30,922 bases of DNA from an uncultured Clostridia bacterium (GTDB taxonomy: Bacteria > Bacillota > Clostridia > Oscillospirales > Acutalibacteraceae): the NCBI GenBank assembly GCA_937907605.1, contig CALCYI010000016.1:1-30922 (forward strand), read 5' to 3'. Shown piece after piece: positions 23,628-30,922 of this stretch. The stretch's first letter is position 1, and every line of letters begins with the position of its first letter. Position numbers and translations under genes: made by a program. The notes below the pieces were generated by a model. It searched no databases. It was not told where the DNA came from and saw nothing but the letters and a program-made list of their open reading frames with translations.

Positions 23628-23731
23628 ACGGGATTTGAACCGAGCTTCTGTTTTTATCGTGCAGCTTGCTGCTGGGTAAAAACAGGAAGTAAGCCCAGAG
23701 GGCTTTCTGTCCGCGAGAAGAAAATCCCGTC
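23628..23731. repeat. Cloverleaf-like folded repeat element
   Basis: An outer stem GACGGGATTT/AAATCCCGTC (23628-23637 with 23722-23731) encloses two arms: CTTCTGTTTTTA/TAAAAACAGGAAG (23645-23656 with 23677-23689, one bulge) capped by GCAGC/GCTGC (23661-23672), and AGCCC/GGGCT (23692-23704). On the minus strand the left end reads GGTTCAAATCCCGTCGGCA, like a tRNA T-arm and acceptor 3' strand, but no anticodon arm or matching 5' acceptor strand is present. It resembles the interspersed palindromic elements of gut Clostridia. The gene-free stretch 23492-23881 contains this, the preceding hairpin and the promoter of the restriction-modification genes. Confidence 0.6.
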
Positions 23732-23817
23732 CAAAAACAATGATTGCGGTCACTTTTTGGTCGCTTGCTTAGTGTTGATTAGTCTAGGGTGCGCAGGTAG
23801 TATGTTATTCAAAAAGA

Positions 23818-23852
23818 TTTGTGTTGTTAATATACACAAAACATGTTATAAT
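23818..23852 (+). promoter_or_regulatory. Promoter and palindrome of the restriction-modification operon
   Basis: TTGTTA (23824-23829) and TATAAT (23847-23852) are 17 bp apart, 30 bp before the methyltransferase ATG. TTTGTGT (23818-23824) and ACACAAA (23834-23840) form a palindrome overlapping the -35 and spacer, so a repressor site is possible. No controller-protein gene is seen nearby. Confidence 0.65.
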
Positions 23853-23881
23853 CATAGCAACTAATTTAACGAGGTGTTGAA

Positions 23882-24655
23882 ATGCCAGAAATAATAAATA
23901 GTACACAAATGAAGAAAAAAGAGCGGATTAATGAATATAAAAACTCAATAATTTTAGGCGACTCCCTTGATGTTATGAAGAGGTTTCCTTCGGGTTCTAT
24001 AGACCTTATTGTTACATCGCCACCTTATAATTTAAAAAACTCAACAGGAAACGGAATGAAAGATGGTCGAGGCGGAAAATGGGAAAATGCGTCATTGATT
24101 AACGGGTATCAAGAACACAATGATAATATGCCGTATGACGAGTATTGTAAATGGCAAAGGAAATGTTTAAGACAGATGATGAGGTTGATACCTGAAGACG
24201 GCGCTATTTTCTATAATCATAAATGGAGAGTACAAAAAGGACTTTTACAAGACCGTTCAGAAATCATAAAAGGTTTCCCTGTTAGACAGATAATCATATG
24301 GAAAAGGAAAGGCGGAATTAATTTTAATTCCGGATACTTTTTGCCTACCTACGAAGTAATTTATGTGATTGCAAAACCAGCATTTAAATTAGCCAAAGGA
24401 GCAAACAAATTAGGAGATGTATGGGAAATAATGCAAGAAATGAATAATCCACATCCTGCTCCGTTTCCTGTTGAATTAATTGACAGGATTATTTCTTCAA
24501 CAAATGCTAACTTGGTTTTAGACCCGTTTGCAGGCTCTGGAACAACAGGCGTTTCAGCAATTAACAATAACCGCGACTATATACTTATAGATAATAGTGA
24601 GCAGTATTGCGAATTAGCGAAAAACAGAATAGACGGGAGGGATTGGAATGAATAA
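23882..24655 (+). CDS. Beta-class DNA methyltransferase of a type II R-M system
   Basis: The 257-residue enzyme has motif IV TSPPYN (45-50) near the N-terminus and the AdoMet-binding motif I DPFAGSG (214-220) near the C-terminus, the beta-class order for amino (N6-adenine or N4-cytosine) methylation. ILGDSLDVMKRFP before motif IV is also standard. It should protect host DNA from the endonuclease encoded by the next gene, which overlaps it by 8 bp. The start follows GAGGTGTTGAA. Recognition sequence cannot be told from this. N4-cytosine is somewhat favoured by the SPPY form. It lies just outside the tandem repeats of the Tn916-like end. Confidence 0.93.
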   Translation: MPEIINSTQMKKKERINEYKNSIILGDSLDVMKRFPSGSIDLIVTSPPYNLKNSTGNGMKDGRGGKWENASLINGYQEHNDNMPYDEYCKWQRKCLRQMMRLIPEDGAIFYNHKWRVQKGLLQDRSEIIKGFPVRQIIIWKRKGGINFNSGYFLPTYEVIYVIAKPAFKLAKGANKLGDVWEIMQEMNNPHPAPFPVELIDRIISSTNANLVLDPFAGSGTTGVSAINNNRDYILIDNSEQYCELAKNRIDGRDWNE

Positions 24656-25739
24656 CGAATTACAAGTTGTCAATGATGTTGTCCATAATAGCTCTTGGAG
24701 GAATGCATACTGGTTTGCACGTATGCTTATGAACACAGACCAATTTGGAGCGATTGGCAAGAGAGAAAGAATTATTTTAACACTTACTACTAAATTAGAT
24801 TCTGTTCTTGAATGCATAGAATTGTCGAACGAAGAAAAGCTTACTGTATGTCGTGATATTATAATTAAGGACATTACTTCTGCTGCCAGACAGGGAACAA
24901 AAACTGCGTTTTCATATGAGGATTTTGCTATATCGCTAAACAACGAAATTCAAAGTTTAGACGACATTTTGGTTTTTATTGTTACGGTTCGATATATCGT
25001 GTTACCAACAAACGATGCGCTACACAGAGTTCCGAGTGATGATGCGGCTTTTTGCAGAGACACCGCAAAAAGCATCCTTGATTCACTTGGTAAGCGACAG
25101 GTTGGCAAAGCAATTAGGGCGTGGGATACGCTAGGTGTTCGTGGATGTTTAGACGCAGAAAGAATAGAAATACTACACGAATTTACAAAATTGCGACATA
25201 ATTTAGATGCTCTGGAGTTGAAACGCTCGGAAGTGGAGGATAACGCTATTCTTACTGCGTTTGTACAAGAGTTTGAACGTCGAGCAGGACAAAAAAGAAA
25301 AAGCCGCGCAGGAAATAGTCTTGAAGATGTTGCAACTTTTTTGTTTAATTATTATGGCTTTGATTCTCATCCAAAGCCGGACCATTTTCAAACAGATATT
25401 GAGGTCGATAAATGGTTCAAATGTAAAGATGGGTGGAGCATAGGAATAAGTTGTAAACGCACTTTAAGGGAGAGATGGAAACAAGTGTCATCTGCCGATT
25501 CTAATGCATTGTCAAGATATAAAATTAAGCAGATTTGGCATTTGATTACTTATGATAGAGATTTAAGCGATGATAAAATCACCATGTTGGGGCAACAACG
25601 TCAAGTGTTCTATCTCTTAGATACAAGCGAAAGGTATAAAACTGCTTCACAACACGTTGGAATGAAAGATTATGTTCGACCATTAAGCCAATTAATTGAC
25701 GATATTGCAAAGGAACAAGGAAAAACAATATGCGATTAA
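24648..25739 (+). CDS. Type II restriction endonuclease (PD-(D/E)XK-like)
   Basis: The 363-residue protein overlaps the methyltransferase gene by 8 bp (ATG inside GGAATGAATAA, after GGGAGGGA), which with its sequence marks it as the partner endonuclease. The C-terminal half carries the likely nuclease core: SLEDVATFLFNYYG with Glu226, TDIEVDKWF with Asp250, and GISCKRTLRERWKQ with Lys270. The basic RERWKQ resembles the EcoRII-type catalytic segment, so a distant EcoRII/MvaI-like fold is possible. The N-terminal half is helical and unknown and may recognise DNA. It should cut unmethylated foreign DNA. Target site and cut position cannot be inferred. Confidence 0.82.
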   Translation: MNNELQVVNDVVHNSSWRNAYWFARMLMNTDQFGAIGKRERIILTLTTKLDSVLECIELSNEEKLTVCRDIIIKDITSAARQGTKTAFSYEDFAISLNNEIQSLDDILVFIVTVRYIVLPTNDALHRVPSDDAAFCRDTAKSILDSLGKRQVGKAIRAWDTLGVRGCLDAERIEILHEFTKLRHNLDALELKRSEVEDNAILTAFVQEFERRAGQKRKSRAGNSLEDVATFLFNYYGFDSHPKPDHFQTDIEVDKWFKCKDGWSIGISCKRTLRERWKQVSSADSNALSRYKIKQIWHLITYDRDLSDDKITMLGQQRQVFYLLDTSERYKTASQHVGMKDYVRPLSQLIDDIAKEQGKTICD

Positions 25740-25812
25740 CGTATTGCCTTTTTAACTATTTTATCAACGAACAATAAAAAGCAAAGTTAAACCTCAATAA
25801 AAAGAGTAAAAG

Positions 25813-25837
25813 GGAGCGTATTTTTACGCTCCTTTTT
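25813..25837 (+). terminator. Intrinsic terminator of the restriction-modification operon
   Basis: GGAGCGTA (25813-25820) and TACGCTCC (25825-25832) form a perfect stem with loop TTTT, followed by TTTTT. The rest of the gap 25740-26016 shows nothing further, and no clear terminator for the opposing minus-strand gene. Confidence 0.92.
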
Positions 25838-26016
25838 GTCTTATCTCAGTTTAAGATGATTCTGCGAAGAGGTCGCTCTCTGGTCTCCTAATGTCAGAAT
25901 TCAGGACGATTCGAAAGCGTTAGTTGCAGAAGCTGTTGCATTTCTTAGGTTGTTTAACTCTTGATTTTCAGGCGTTTCGCGACTTTGGTTGTTTTCAAAC
26001 CCCGTCCTAACACCCA

Positions 26017-27501
26017 TTAATACCCCGTTACAACGCTGTTTGAAACCTCGCTGAGCTGTTTTGCTTTGCCGTTTTTTAGGTTAATTCTGCAAAGGCAGGC
26101 GCTGCCGTTTTCGCTGTAAAGCGTGTAGGCGGTGTTGCCTGCAAGGAGGCGCACCTCGGCGCCGCTGAGGTCAAGCTCCTCGGTGAGTTTTTTCTCTTCA
26201 TTCGTTTTGATATTGTGCTTATAAAGCGTGCCGTTTCTGAAAAAGTAAACGCCGTCGTTTCCGTCAAAATAAACTTTTCCGTCGATGTCTGAAATAACCT
26301 TTTCGCCCACGGCTTTTCCGTCATTAAAAAATACGTTATAAACTCTGTCTGTGTAGCCGCTGCTTTCGTATCGGTTTGAATCAAGCAGGCACATATACAC
26401 CTTACCGTCATTAACGAACAGGCTGTTAAGATAGAGGTAACCGTCGCCCGCGGATACCGCGGTTTCGGCAGTTTCGTCGTCAGCGGTAAAGCGCCGAATA
26501 TCGCCCGCGCCGTCCTGTCCCTCGGCAACGTAAACCGTACCGTCGCGGTAATCCGCATAAAGCGCCGAGGCGAATACCGAAAGGTCGGGAGAGCACTTAA
26601 TTTCGCTTAGCGTTTCGGTTTTGTAATCGTAGATATATGCCGATTTACCGAAAGTGCCGTCGGTGCCGAGACTTTCGGCGGAAATAAGCGCGCCGTTTTC
26701 AAGACAGTCGATATAGTTAAGGCTGTATGCAAAGCCCTCGAGGTAGTCCTCGTATTTATAAACAGTTTCGGTTTCGTGCGTCTCGATATTGTAGCGTCTC
26801 AGCTCCTTTGAAAAGCGCTCCTCTCCGCCGACGCTTTTTTCGCTTTTGTATACGGAATAGTAAATTTTCTGCTCGTATTTTGCGAGCGTGGTGGCTTCCT
26901 TTAAGATTTTATCAATGTCCTCAAGGCTGTATTCAAGGTCAACGTAGATGTCAATAGCGTCGTCAAAGCCTTCAACCGCGGTTTTGAGAAAAGCCTCGTC
27001 AGCCATAGCCTTATCGTCGTAAACATAGCCGAGGTATGCGTTAATAAACTCGGGCGTGAGGTTGATTTTATAACCGTTTCCGTCGGGCTCGGCGGTGATT
27101 ACGTATTCCCGCTCAACCTCTTTTGCAGAGGAAAGCAGCGCGAGGTGGTCAAGCCTCATCTGTGACGCGCTCAGATACTTATTATTGCTTTCGTTAAAGC
27201 GCTTTATCTCGCTCCCGTAATCCTTTGACTTTACGCTGAGCGTTACCCTGTACGCCGTTTTACTCTTTTTAATTTGAGTAATACCGTAAAAGGAGCGCTG
27301 CGTGAGCCTTTGGAGCATTTCGCTGTCGGAGTACTTAACGTAATCCGCAACGCAATCGTTCAGCGCGGTACTAATAGCCCTGTTTCTGTCCTGCGCTTTT
27401 TCATATGCGGTTTTATAGGCATGGACGCCCAGCACGGTGAGCCCTGCCATAATCAAGGGCACTAAAATGAGTAGTGCCGCAATTCTTTTCTTCGTATTCA
27501 T
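26017..27501 (-). CDS. Membrane-anchored protein with beta-propeller-like C-terminal half
   Basis: The 494-residue protein has an N-terminal signal-anchor (KKRIAALLILVPLIMAGLTVLGV, no lipobox Cys) and is otherwise extracytoplasmic. Residues about 40-215 form a mixed domain. From about 230 onward there are repeated strands such as KSAYIYDYKTETLSEIK, GDGYLYLNSLFVNDGKVYMCL, NDGVYFFRNGTLYKHNIKTN and LLAGNTAYTLYSENGSACLC, suggesting a propeller of the kind found in DUF5050-like proteins. I do not recognise a specific function; a sensor or envelope role is possible. The DNA is clearly more GC-rich than the agr-RHS region. It is divergent from the ABC transporter gene and may be functionally linked. 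No ribosome site precedes the ATG. Confidence 0.85.
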   Translation of the reverse strand: MNTKKRIAALLILVPLIMAGLTVLGVHAYKTAYEKAQDRNRAISTALNDCVADYVKYSDSEMLQRLTQRSFYGITQIKKSKTAYRVTLSVKSKDYGSEIKRFNESNNKYLSASQMRLDHLALLSSAKEVEREYVITAEPDGNGYKINLTPEFINAYLGYVYDDKAMADEAFLKTAVEGFDDAIDIYVDLEYSLEDIDKILKEATTLAKYEQKIYYSVYKSEKSVGGEERFSKELRRYNIETHETETVYKYEDYLEGFAYSLNYIDCLENGALISAESLGTDGTFGKSAYIYDYKTETLSEIKCSPDLSVFASALYADYRDGTVYVAEGQDGAGDIRRFTADDETAETAVSAGDGYLYLNSLFVNDGKVYMCLLDSNRYESSGYTDRVYNVFFNDGKAVGEKVISDIDGKVYFDGNDGVYFFRNGTLYKHNIKTNEEKKLTEELDLSGAEVRLLAGNTAYTLYSENGSACLCRINLKNGKAKQLSEVSNSVVTGY

Positions 27502-27507
27502 AAGTAA

Positions 27508-27536
27508 AATATATCACAATTATTTTCCGTTTACAA
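27508..27536 (-). promoter_or_regulatory. Minus-strand promoter placing the transcript start at the ATG
   Basis: On the minus strand TTGTAA (27536-27531) and TATATT (27513-27508) are 17 bp apart. The expected start of transcription, about seven bases on, falls at or next to the ATG (27501). With no Shine-Dalgarno sequence, the mRNA would be leaderless. Confidence 0.5.
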
Positions 27537-27585
27537 TGAGTTATCTGCATATATTTTTATTAATATCAGATTTACATTATTCTTG

Positions 27586-27613
27586 TTGACTTTTTAATAA
27601 AAAATGCTATATT
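27586..27613 (+). promoter_or_regulatory. Promoter of the ABC transporter gene
   Basis: TTGACT (27586-27591) and TATATT (27608-27613) are 16 bp apart, 33 bp upstream of the ATG at 27647, which is preceded by the ribosome site AGGGTGA. No operator palindrome was noticed. Confidence 0.65.
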
Positions 27614-27646
27614 TATTATATTAAACATAATACTTAGGGTGATATT

Positions 27647-30214
27647 ATGCTTACTTTAAAGAATATACATAAGAAATACTATACCTCCCACAGCAGCGTG
27701 GAGGCGCTCAAGGGCGTTTCAATCTCCTTCCGCGACTGCGAATTCGTGTCCGTGCTCGGTCCGTCGGGCGGCGGCAAGACCACGCTGCTCAACATAATCG
27801 GCGGGCTTGACCACTACACAGAGGGCGAGCTGATTATTGACGGAAGAACGACCAAGGCGTACGACGACAGGGACTGGGATACCTACCGTAACCACTCGAT
27901 AGGCTTTGTCTTTCAATCGTATAACCTCATACCTCATCAGAGCGTACTCTCAAACGTTGAGCTTGCGCTTACGCTTTCTGGCGTGGGCAAGCAGGAGAGG
28001 CGGAAGAGAGCAGTTGAGGCGCTTGAGTCGGTAGGGCTCGGCGATTTGCTTAGGAATAAGCCCACCGAGCTTTCGGGTGGTCAGATGCAGAGAGTTGCGA
28101 TAGCAAGGGCGCTTGTAAACGACCCGAAGATTCTGCTCGCAGACGAGCCCACGGGCGCGCTCGATACTCAGACCTCTATTCAGGTTATGGAGCTTTTAAA
28201 GGAAATCGCAAAGGACAGGCTCGTTATTATGGTAACGCATAACCCCGAGCTTGCGGAAAAGTATTCAACGAGGATAGTAAACCTGCGCGACGGCGAGATT
28301 ACGGGCGACAGCGATCCGTACGAGCCCGAGGAAAACAAGGGGAAGGGCATTAACGAAAAGCACCATAAAATGAGCTTTTTCACGGCGCTTACGCTTTCTC
28401 TCAACAACCTGCTCACTAAAAAGACGAGGACGGCGCTGACCGCGCTTGCGGGCTCGATAGGCATTATCGGAATAGCGCTTATCCTTTCGCTTTCGACGGG
28501 AATTAATAACTACATTAACGATATTCAGCAGGACGCTATGGATTCGTATCCGCTGACCGTTGACAAGCAGGCGTTCGATATTGCTTCGCTCATGGCGAAT
28601 ATGCCGTTTCAGACCATGGCGGATAAGGAAAAGCACACCGACGGCAAGGTGTACACGAATACCGCCCTCGTGCAGCAGGCAAGCGCTATGAGCGGCAGCA
28701 TGAAACAGAACAGTATGAATAAATTCAAGGAATACCTTGATAATCCGAGCTCCGAGATTAATAAATATCTCGGCAAAAACGGCGCGGTTTATTCGTACAA
28801 CGCGGGTTTTGACATCTTCGCTTACGACAAGGAGGGCGCGCTGATTAATACCGACGGCACGACCTTCGTAAACGATAACGCCGCGGCGCAGATTATGATG
28901 AATAACGACCTCTTCAACGTTGAGGACGTTATGAATATGATGAACTCCTCGGGCAGCATAGGCAACTTCGTAAATTGCTTTATCCAGCTTCCCTCAAAGC
29001 CTGACGGAACGGGCATAAGCGAGGCGGTTACCGACCAGTACGGGCTCGTTTACGGCGAGTGGCCTGAAAACTACGACGAGGTGGTGCTCGCGCTCGACGT
29101 GAACGGCGAGGTTATGTCTACCTATATGTATATGATGGGACTGCTCCCGTCCTCTCAGTACAACGAGATTATGAACAAGGTGCAGGCGGGCGAAACCGTA
29201 ACCGAAAAGGTTGAGAGCTGGAGATACGAGGATATATGCAAAACAGAGTTTTACCTTATTCCCGCGTGCGACCAGTACAAAAAGAACGACAAGGGCTATT
29301 ACGACTACCTCGGCACGAGCGAAAAGGATATGCGTGAGCTCACCAAGAAAGCGGTTAAGCTCAAAATATCGGGCATTATTCAGGTCAAGGACGATAACGT
29401 ATCAATTCCGAATATCCCCGCTATGGGCTATACCAAGGCGCTTTCGGACTACGTAATAGCATATTCAGCGGATACGCAGATAGTTAAGGACCAGAGCGAG
29501 AACCCCGAGCTTGATATGCTCACGGGTAAGGAATTCTCAAAGGAGAAGGACAGCCTTCTTGCAAGGCTCGTTCCCGCCATGAAAGCGCTCATTCCCGAAA
29601 AGAGCCTTGCGGGCAACCTTGAAAAGCTCGGCGTTATCAGCTACGATTCCCCGACCTCGATTTCAATCTATGCGGACTCCTTCGAGGACAAGGAGGATAT
29701 TATTAAATGTATTGAAAAATATAACGAGCAGGCGGGGGAGAAGGACAAAATTATCTATACCGACTACGTCGGCGTAATTATGTCCTCCGTATCAAGCATT
29801 ATTAAGGCGGTATCGTACGTGCTTATGGGCTTTGTCGGCGTATCGCTCGTAGTAAGCTCGATTATGATAGGAATTATCACGTATATTTCCGTGCTTGAAA
29901 GGAAGAAGGAAATCGGTATTCTCCGCGCAATCGGCGCGTCAAATCACGACGTATCCAACGTATTTAACGCGGAAACCTTTATTATAGGGCTTTCCTCGGG
30001 CTTACTCGGCGTAGGGCTTACGGGGGTTCTTCTGCTTCCGATTAACGCGCTGTTGCACCACTATTTAGAGTCGGTAATCGTATCGGCGTCCTTCCCAGCG
30101 AGGGGCGCGGTTATACTCGTAATTCTCAGCGTCGTGCTGACTATGATTGCGGGCGTTATCCCCGCACGAATCGCCTCTAAAAAGGATCCCGTAGAAGCGC
30201 TCAGAAGTGAATAA
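27647..30214 (+). CDS. ABC transporter, fused ATPase and FtsX/MacB-type permease
   Basis: The 855-residue single-chain transporter starts with an ATPase domain (about 1-225): Walker A GPSGGGKTT (38-46), signature LSGGQMQRVAIARAL, Walker B ILLADEPTGALD and switch His in VTHNPE. A first membrane segment lies near 260-283 (LAGSIGIIGIALILSLSTG), followed by a long extracytoplasmic domain (about 285-715) and three C-terminal membrane segments of the FtsX domain (about 725-850), with the typical ERKKEIGILRAIGASNHDV loop. MacB/LolCDE-like members use ATP hydrolysis for mechanical work across the membrane, for peptide or lipid extrusion. The substrate here is unknown, and no partner gene is adjacent in the same direction. 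Codon use is GC-rich, as in the 26.0-27.5 kb gene. Confidence 0.94.
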   Translation: MLTLKNIHKKYYTSHSSVEALKGVSISFRDCEFVSVLGPSGGGKTTLLNIIGGLDHYTEGELIIDGRTTKAYDDRDWDTYRNHSIGFVFQSYNLIPHQSVLSNVELALTLSGVGKQERRKRAVEALESVGLGDLLRNKPTELSGGQMQRVAIARALVNDPKILLADEPTGALDTQTSIQVMELLKEIAKDRLVIMVTHNPELAEKYSTRIVNLRDGEITGDSDPYEPEENKGKGINEKHHKMSFFTALTLSLNNLLTKKTRTALTALAGSIGIIGIALILSLSTGINNYINDIQQDAMDSYPLTVDKQAFDIASLMANMPFQTMADKEKHTDGKVYTNTALVQQASAMSGSMKQNSMNKFKEYLDNPSSEINKYLGKNGAVYSYNAGFDIFAYDKEGALINTDGTTFVNDNAAAQIMMNNDLFNVEDVMNMMNSSGSIGNFVNCFIQLPSKPDGTGISEAVTDQYGLVYGEWPENYDEVVLALDVNGEVMSTYMYMMGLLPSSQYNEIMNKVQAGETVTEKVESWRYEDICKTEFYLIPACDQYKKNDKGYYDYLGTSEKDMRELTKKAVKLKISGIIQVKDDNVSIPNIPAMGYTKALSDYVIAYSADTQIVKDQSENPELDMLTGKEFSKEKDSLLARLVPAMKALIPEKSLAGNLEKLGVISYDSPTSISIYADSFEDKEDIIKCIEKYNEQAGEKDKIIYTDYVGVIMSSVSSIIKAVSYVLMGFVGVSLVVSSIMIGIITYISVLERKKEIGILRAIGASNHDVSNVFNAETFIIGLSSGLLGVGLTGVLLLPINALLHHYLESVIVSASFPARGAVILVILSVVLTMIAGVIPARIASKKDPVEALRSE

Positions 30215-30224
30215 AAAATTACAG

Positions 30225-30253
30225 CGGAATGCCTTGCAGGCGTTCCGTTTTTG
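30225..30253 (+). terminator. Intrinsic terminator of the ABC transporter gene
   Basis: CGGAATGCC (30225-30233) pairs with GGCGTTCCG (30239-30247), with one G-U, and TTTTTG follows. This is the last feature of the GC-richer block. Confidence 0.88.
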
Positions 30254-30549
30254 TCTTTTATTGTCGAAATTGTACAAGGGCTAAGCGTAAAAAAGAAGTA
30301 TAAATGTGCGACTTTTCGAAAAAGATTAAAATTTGGTGTCAATTTTCGATATTTCTTGAAATTATATATGACAGCAAGGAACCAGTCGATGATACTGCAC
30401 ACCAGTACAGCCTGAATCAGTTCCCTATACTCCGTAAACACACTTATAAAAAATGCCAATATAAACACTAATAGATGTTCCATACAACTAAATGCCCAGG
30501 TTCCTGCTTGCCTGATAGACTCCCACGCTCCTATAAACCCCTCTTTCAT
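30254..30549 (-). pseudogene. Truncated small membrane protein gene, possibly holin-like
   Basis: The minus-strand frame starts at ATG 30549 (MKEGFIGAWESIRQAGTWAF), has two hydrophobic segments (about residues 23-38 and 45-62) and a basic stretch IYNFKKYRKLTPNF. The frame then continues through the transporter terminator and about 150 bases of antisense to the transporter gene, to 30061. So native sequence probably ends near 30254-30290 (about residue 85-98) and the rest is accidental. The segment DWFLAVIYNFKK loosely recalls phage holin family proteins, at low confidence. It follows the helix-turn-helix gene at 30564-30839 by 14 bp, in the same direction, as if in one operon. The DNA differs from the transporter in base use. 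Confidence 0.5.
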
Positions 30550-30563
30550 CTCACAATATTTTT

Positions 30564-30839
30564 TTAATTCTCCAAATCTTTCAAAGACCAGCTCAATTCC
30601 TTGAAGCCAATCTGATGTTCGCCACGTGGCAGTTGTCCATCACGCACAAGATTGTCAAACGTGGCTCTTGATATGCCAAGAAATTGACAGGCTTCATACT
30701 TGCTGACTCTCCTTGTCTTGTCCGTATAAAGCTTCAAGGTGTCAACAAGTTTGGAAGTGTCATCTTCATTCAGGTTGCTGTTGCCTGAATCCAAGTCCGC
30801 TACCAAGCCAACTAATATGTTTCTCAACGTATCTTTCAT
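30564..30839 (-). CDS. Small helix-turn-helix DNA-binding protein
   Basis: The 91-residue protein has a charged N-terminal half (NILVGLVADLDSGNSNLNED) and a C-terminal helix-turn-helix of the AlpA/excisionase type: VSKYEACQFLGISRATFDNL followed by VRDGQLPRGEHQIGFKELSW, where the last part would be the wing. AAGGAAAG precedes the ATG. From memory the YEACxxLGxSRATFDN segment resembles proteins common on mobile DNA of gut Bacteroidales, so transfer is possible, though its promoter is of the Firmicutes type. It probably regulates the small membrane gene downstream or a mobile element extending beyond the window. Confidence 0.8.
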   Translation of the reverse strand: MKDTLRNILVGLVADLDSGNSNLNEDDTSKLVDTLKLYTDKTRRVSKYEACQFLGISRATFDNLVRDGQLPRGEHQIGFKELSWSLKDLEN

Positions 30840-30855
30840 TTTCTGCTTTCCTTAT

Positions 30856-30884
30856 AGTATAATTTACAAAAAATTTCAATACAA
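30856..30884 (-). promoter_or_regulatory. Promoter of the small helix-turn-helix gene
   Basis: On the minus strand TTGTAT (30884-30879) and TATACT (30861-30856) are 17 bp apart, 17 bases before the ATG at 30839. This is a sigma-A-type arrangement. Confidence 0.6.
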
Positions 30885-30922
30885 ATATAATATGTGATTA
30901 AAGAAAATGCATAACCTTGCTA

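Noticed and set aside
23620..23700. tRNA gene on the minus strand (T-arm-like GGTTCAAATCC and acceptor-like end)
   Set aside because: No anticodon arm, D-arm or matching 5' acceptor strand can be built. The flanking sequence folds into a different three-stem structure.
23442..23753. 103-residue minus-strand ORF
   Set aside because: It covers the integrase terminator, the tandem repeats and the folded repeat in antisense. No start signal or domain.
23568..23864. 98-residue plus-strand ORF beginning MYRPGHQKETAPYG
   Set aside because: It reads through the perfect palindrome and the folded repeat element, with no ribosome site. The coding potential is a by-product of that non-coding repeat.
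26076..26558. 160-residue minus-strand ORF inside the propeller-like gene
   Set aside because: A shifted frame of the GC-rich main gene; Thr/Arg-rich composition is typical of frame shadows.
28265..28636. 123-residue minus-strand ORF inside the ABC transporter
   Set aside because: Antisense of the ATPase-permease gene, highly basic, with no start signal.

Overview
The window looks like chromosomal DNA of a low-to-moderate GC Firmicute, most likely a gut Clostridia (Oscillospiraceae/Ruminococcus-like). This rests on strong AGGAGG-type ribosome binding sites, TTGACA/TATAAT promoters, an agr peptide-signalling cluster, WapA-like RHS architecture, Tn916/Tn1549-style recombination genes and a fused ABC-permease of a type common in gut Clostridia. 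No rRNA, complete tRNA or CRISPR array was seen. Positions 1 to about 25.9 kb are mostly accessory DNA. The more GC-rich genes at 26.0-30.2 kb look like resident chromosome. A foreign-looking fragment starts near 30.26 kb.

Region 1 (484-3917) is an agr-type quorum-sensing operon: an unknown 170-residue protein, a LytTR response regulator, a six-pass GHKL histidine kinase, the peptidase AgrB and a previously unlisted 39-residue AgrD-like peptide gene overlapping agrB. The predicted ring-closing residue of the peptide is Ser, not Cys, which suggests a lactone signal. Region 2 (4113-16188) is a polymorphic-toxin operon: a MORN-repeat membrane protein, a six-pass membrane protein, a 3155-residue secreted RHS/YD-repeat toxin with a C-terminal GIY-YIG (URI-like) nuclease, and an Imm26-like immunity gene. 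Region 3 (16475-20133) holds a P-loop protein with two candidate PD-(D/E)XK nuclease modules and an ImmA/IrrE-type metallopeptidase with a C-terminal helix-turn-helix.

The most interesting signal links these regions. A pair of TWTGTC half-sites exactly 21 bp apart, the spacing used by LytTR regulators, sits upstream of the agr operon (315/336), the MORN-RHS operon (4007/4028) and the metallopeptidase gene (18056/18077). The last two lie in a duplicated 106-bp upstream block; I counted 84 of 106 identical positions by eye. The inference is a local agr regulon in which peptide signalling switches on an RHS nuclease toxin and a regulatory protease.

Region 4 (about 20.34-23.49 kb) is the recombination end of a Tn916/Tn1549-like element: a switchable leader with a coupled leader ORF, a sigma-region-4-like protein, a roughly 420-bp segment bounded by inverted repeats that looks like a structured RNA, a PemK toxin with a C-terminal Cys-rich tail, excisionase and tyrosine integrase, then tandem 12-bp repeats. 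A folded, cloverleaf-like repeat and a type II restriction-modification pair (23.88-25.74 kb) follow. Region 5 has divergent resident genes: a membrane-anchored propeller-like protein (minus strand, probably leaderless) and an ABC transporter of the MacB/FtsX type. Region 6 (30.26-30.92 kb, minus strand) has a small helix-turn-helix gene and a truncated membrane-protein gene that runs into the transporter terminator.
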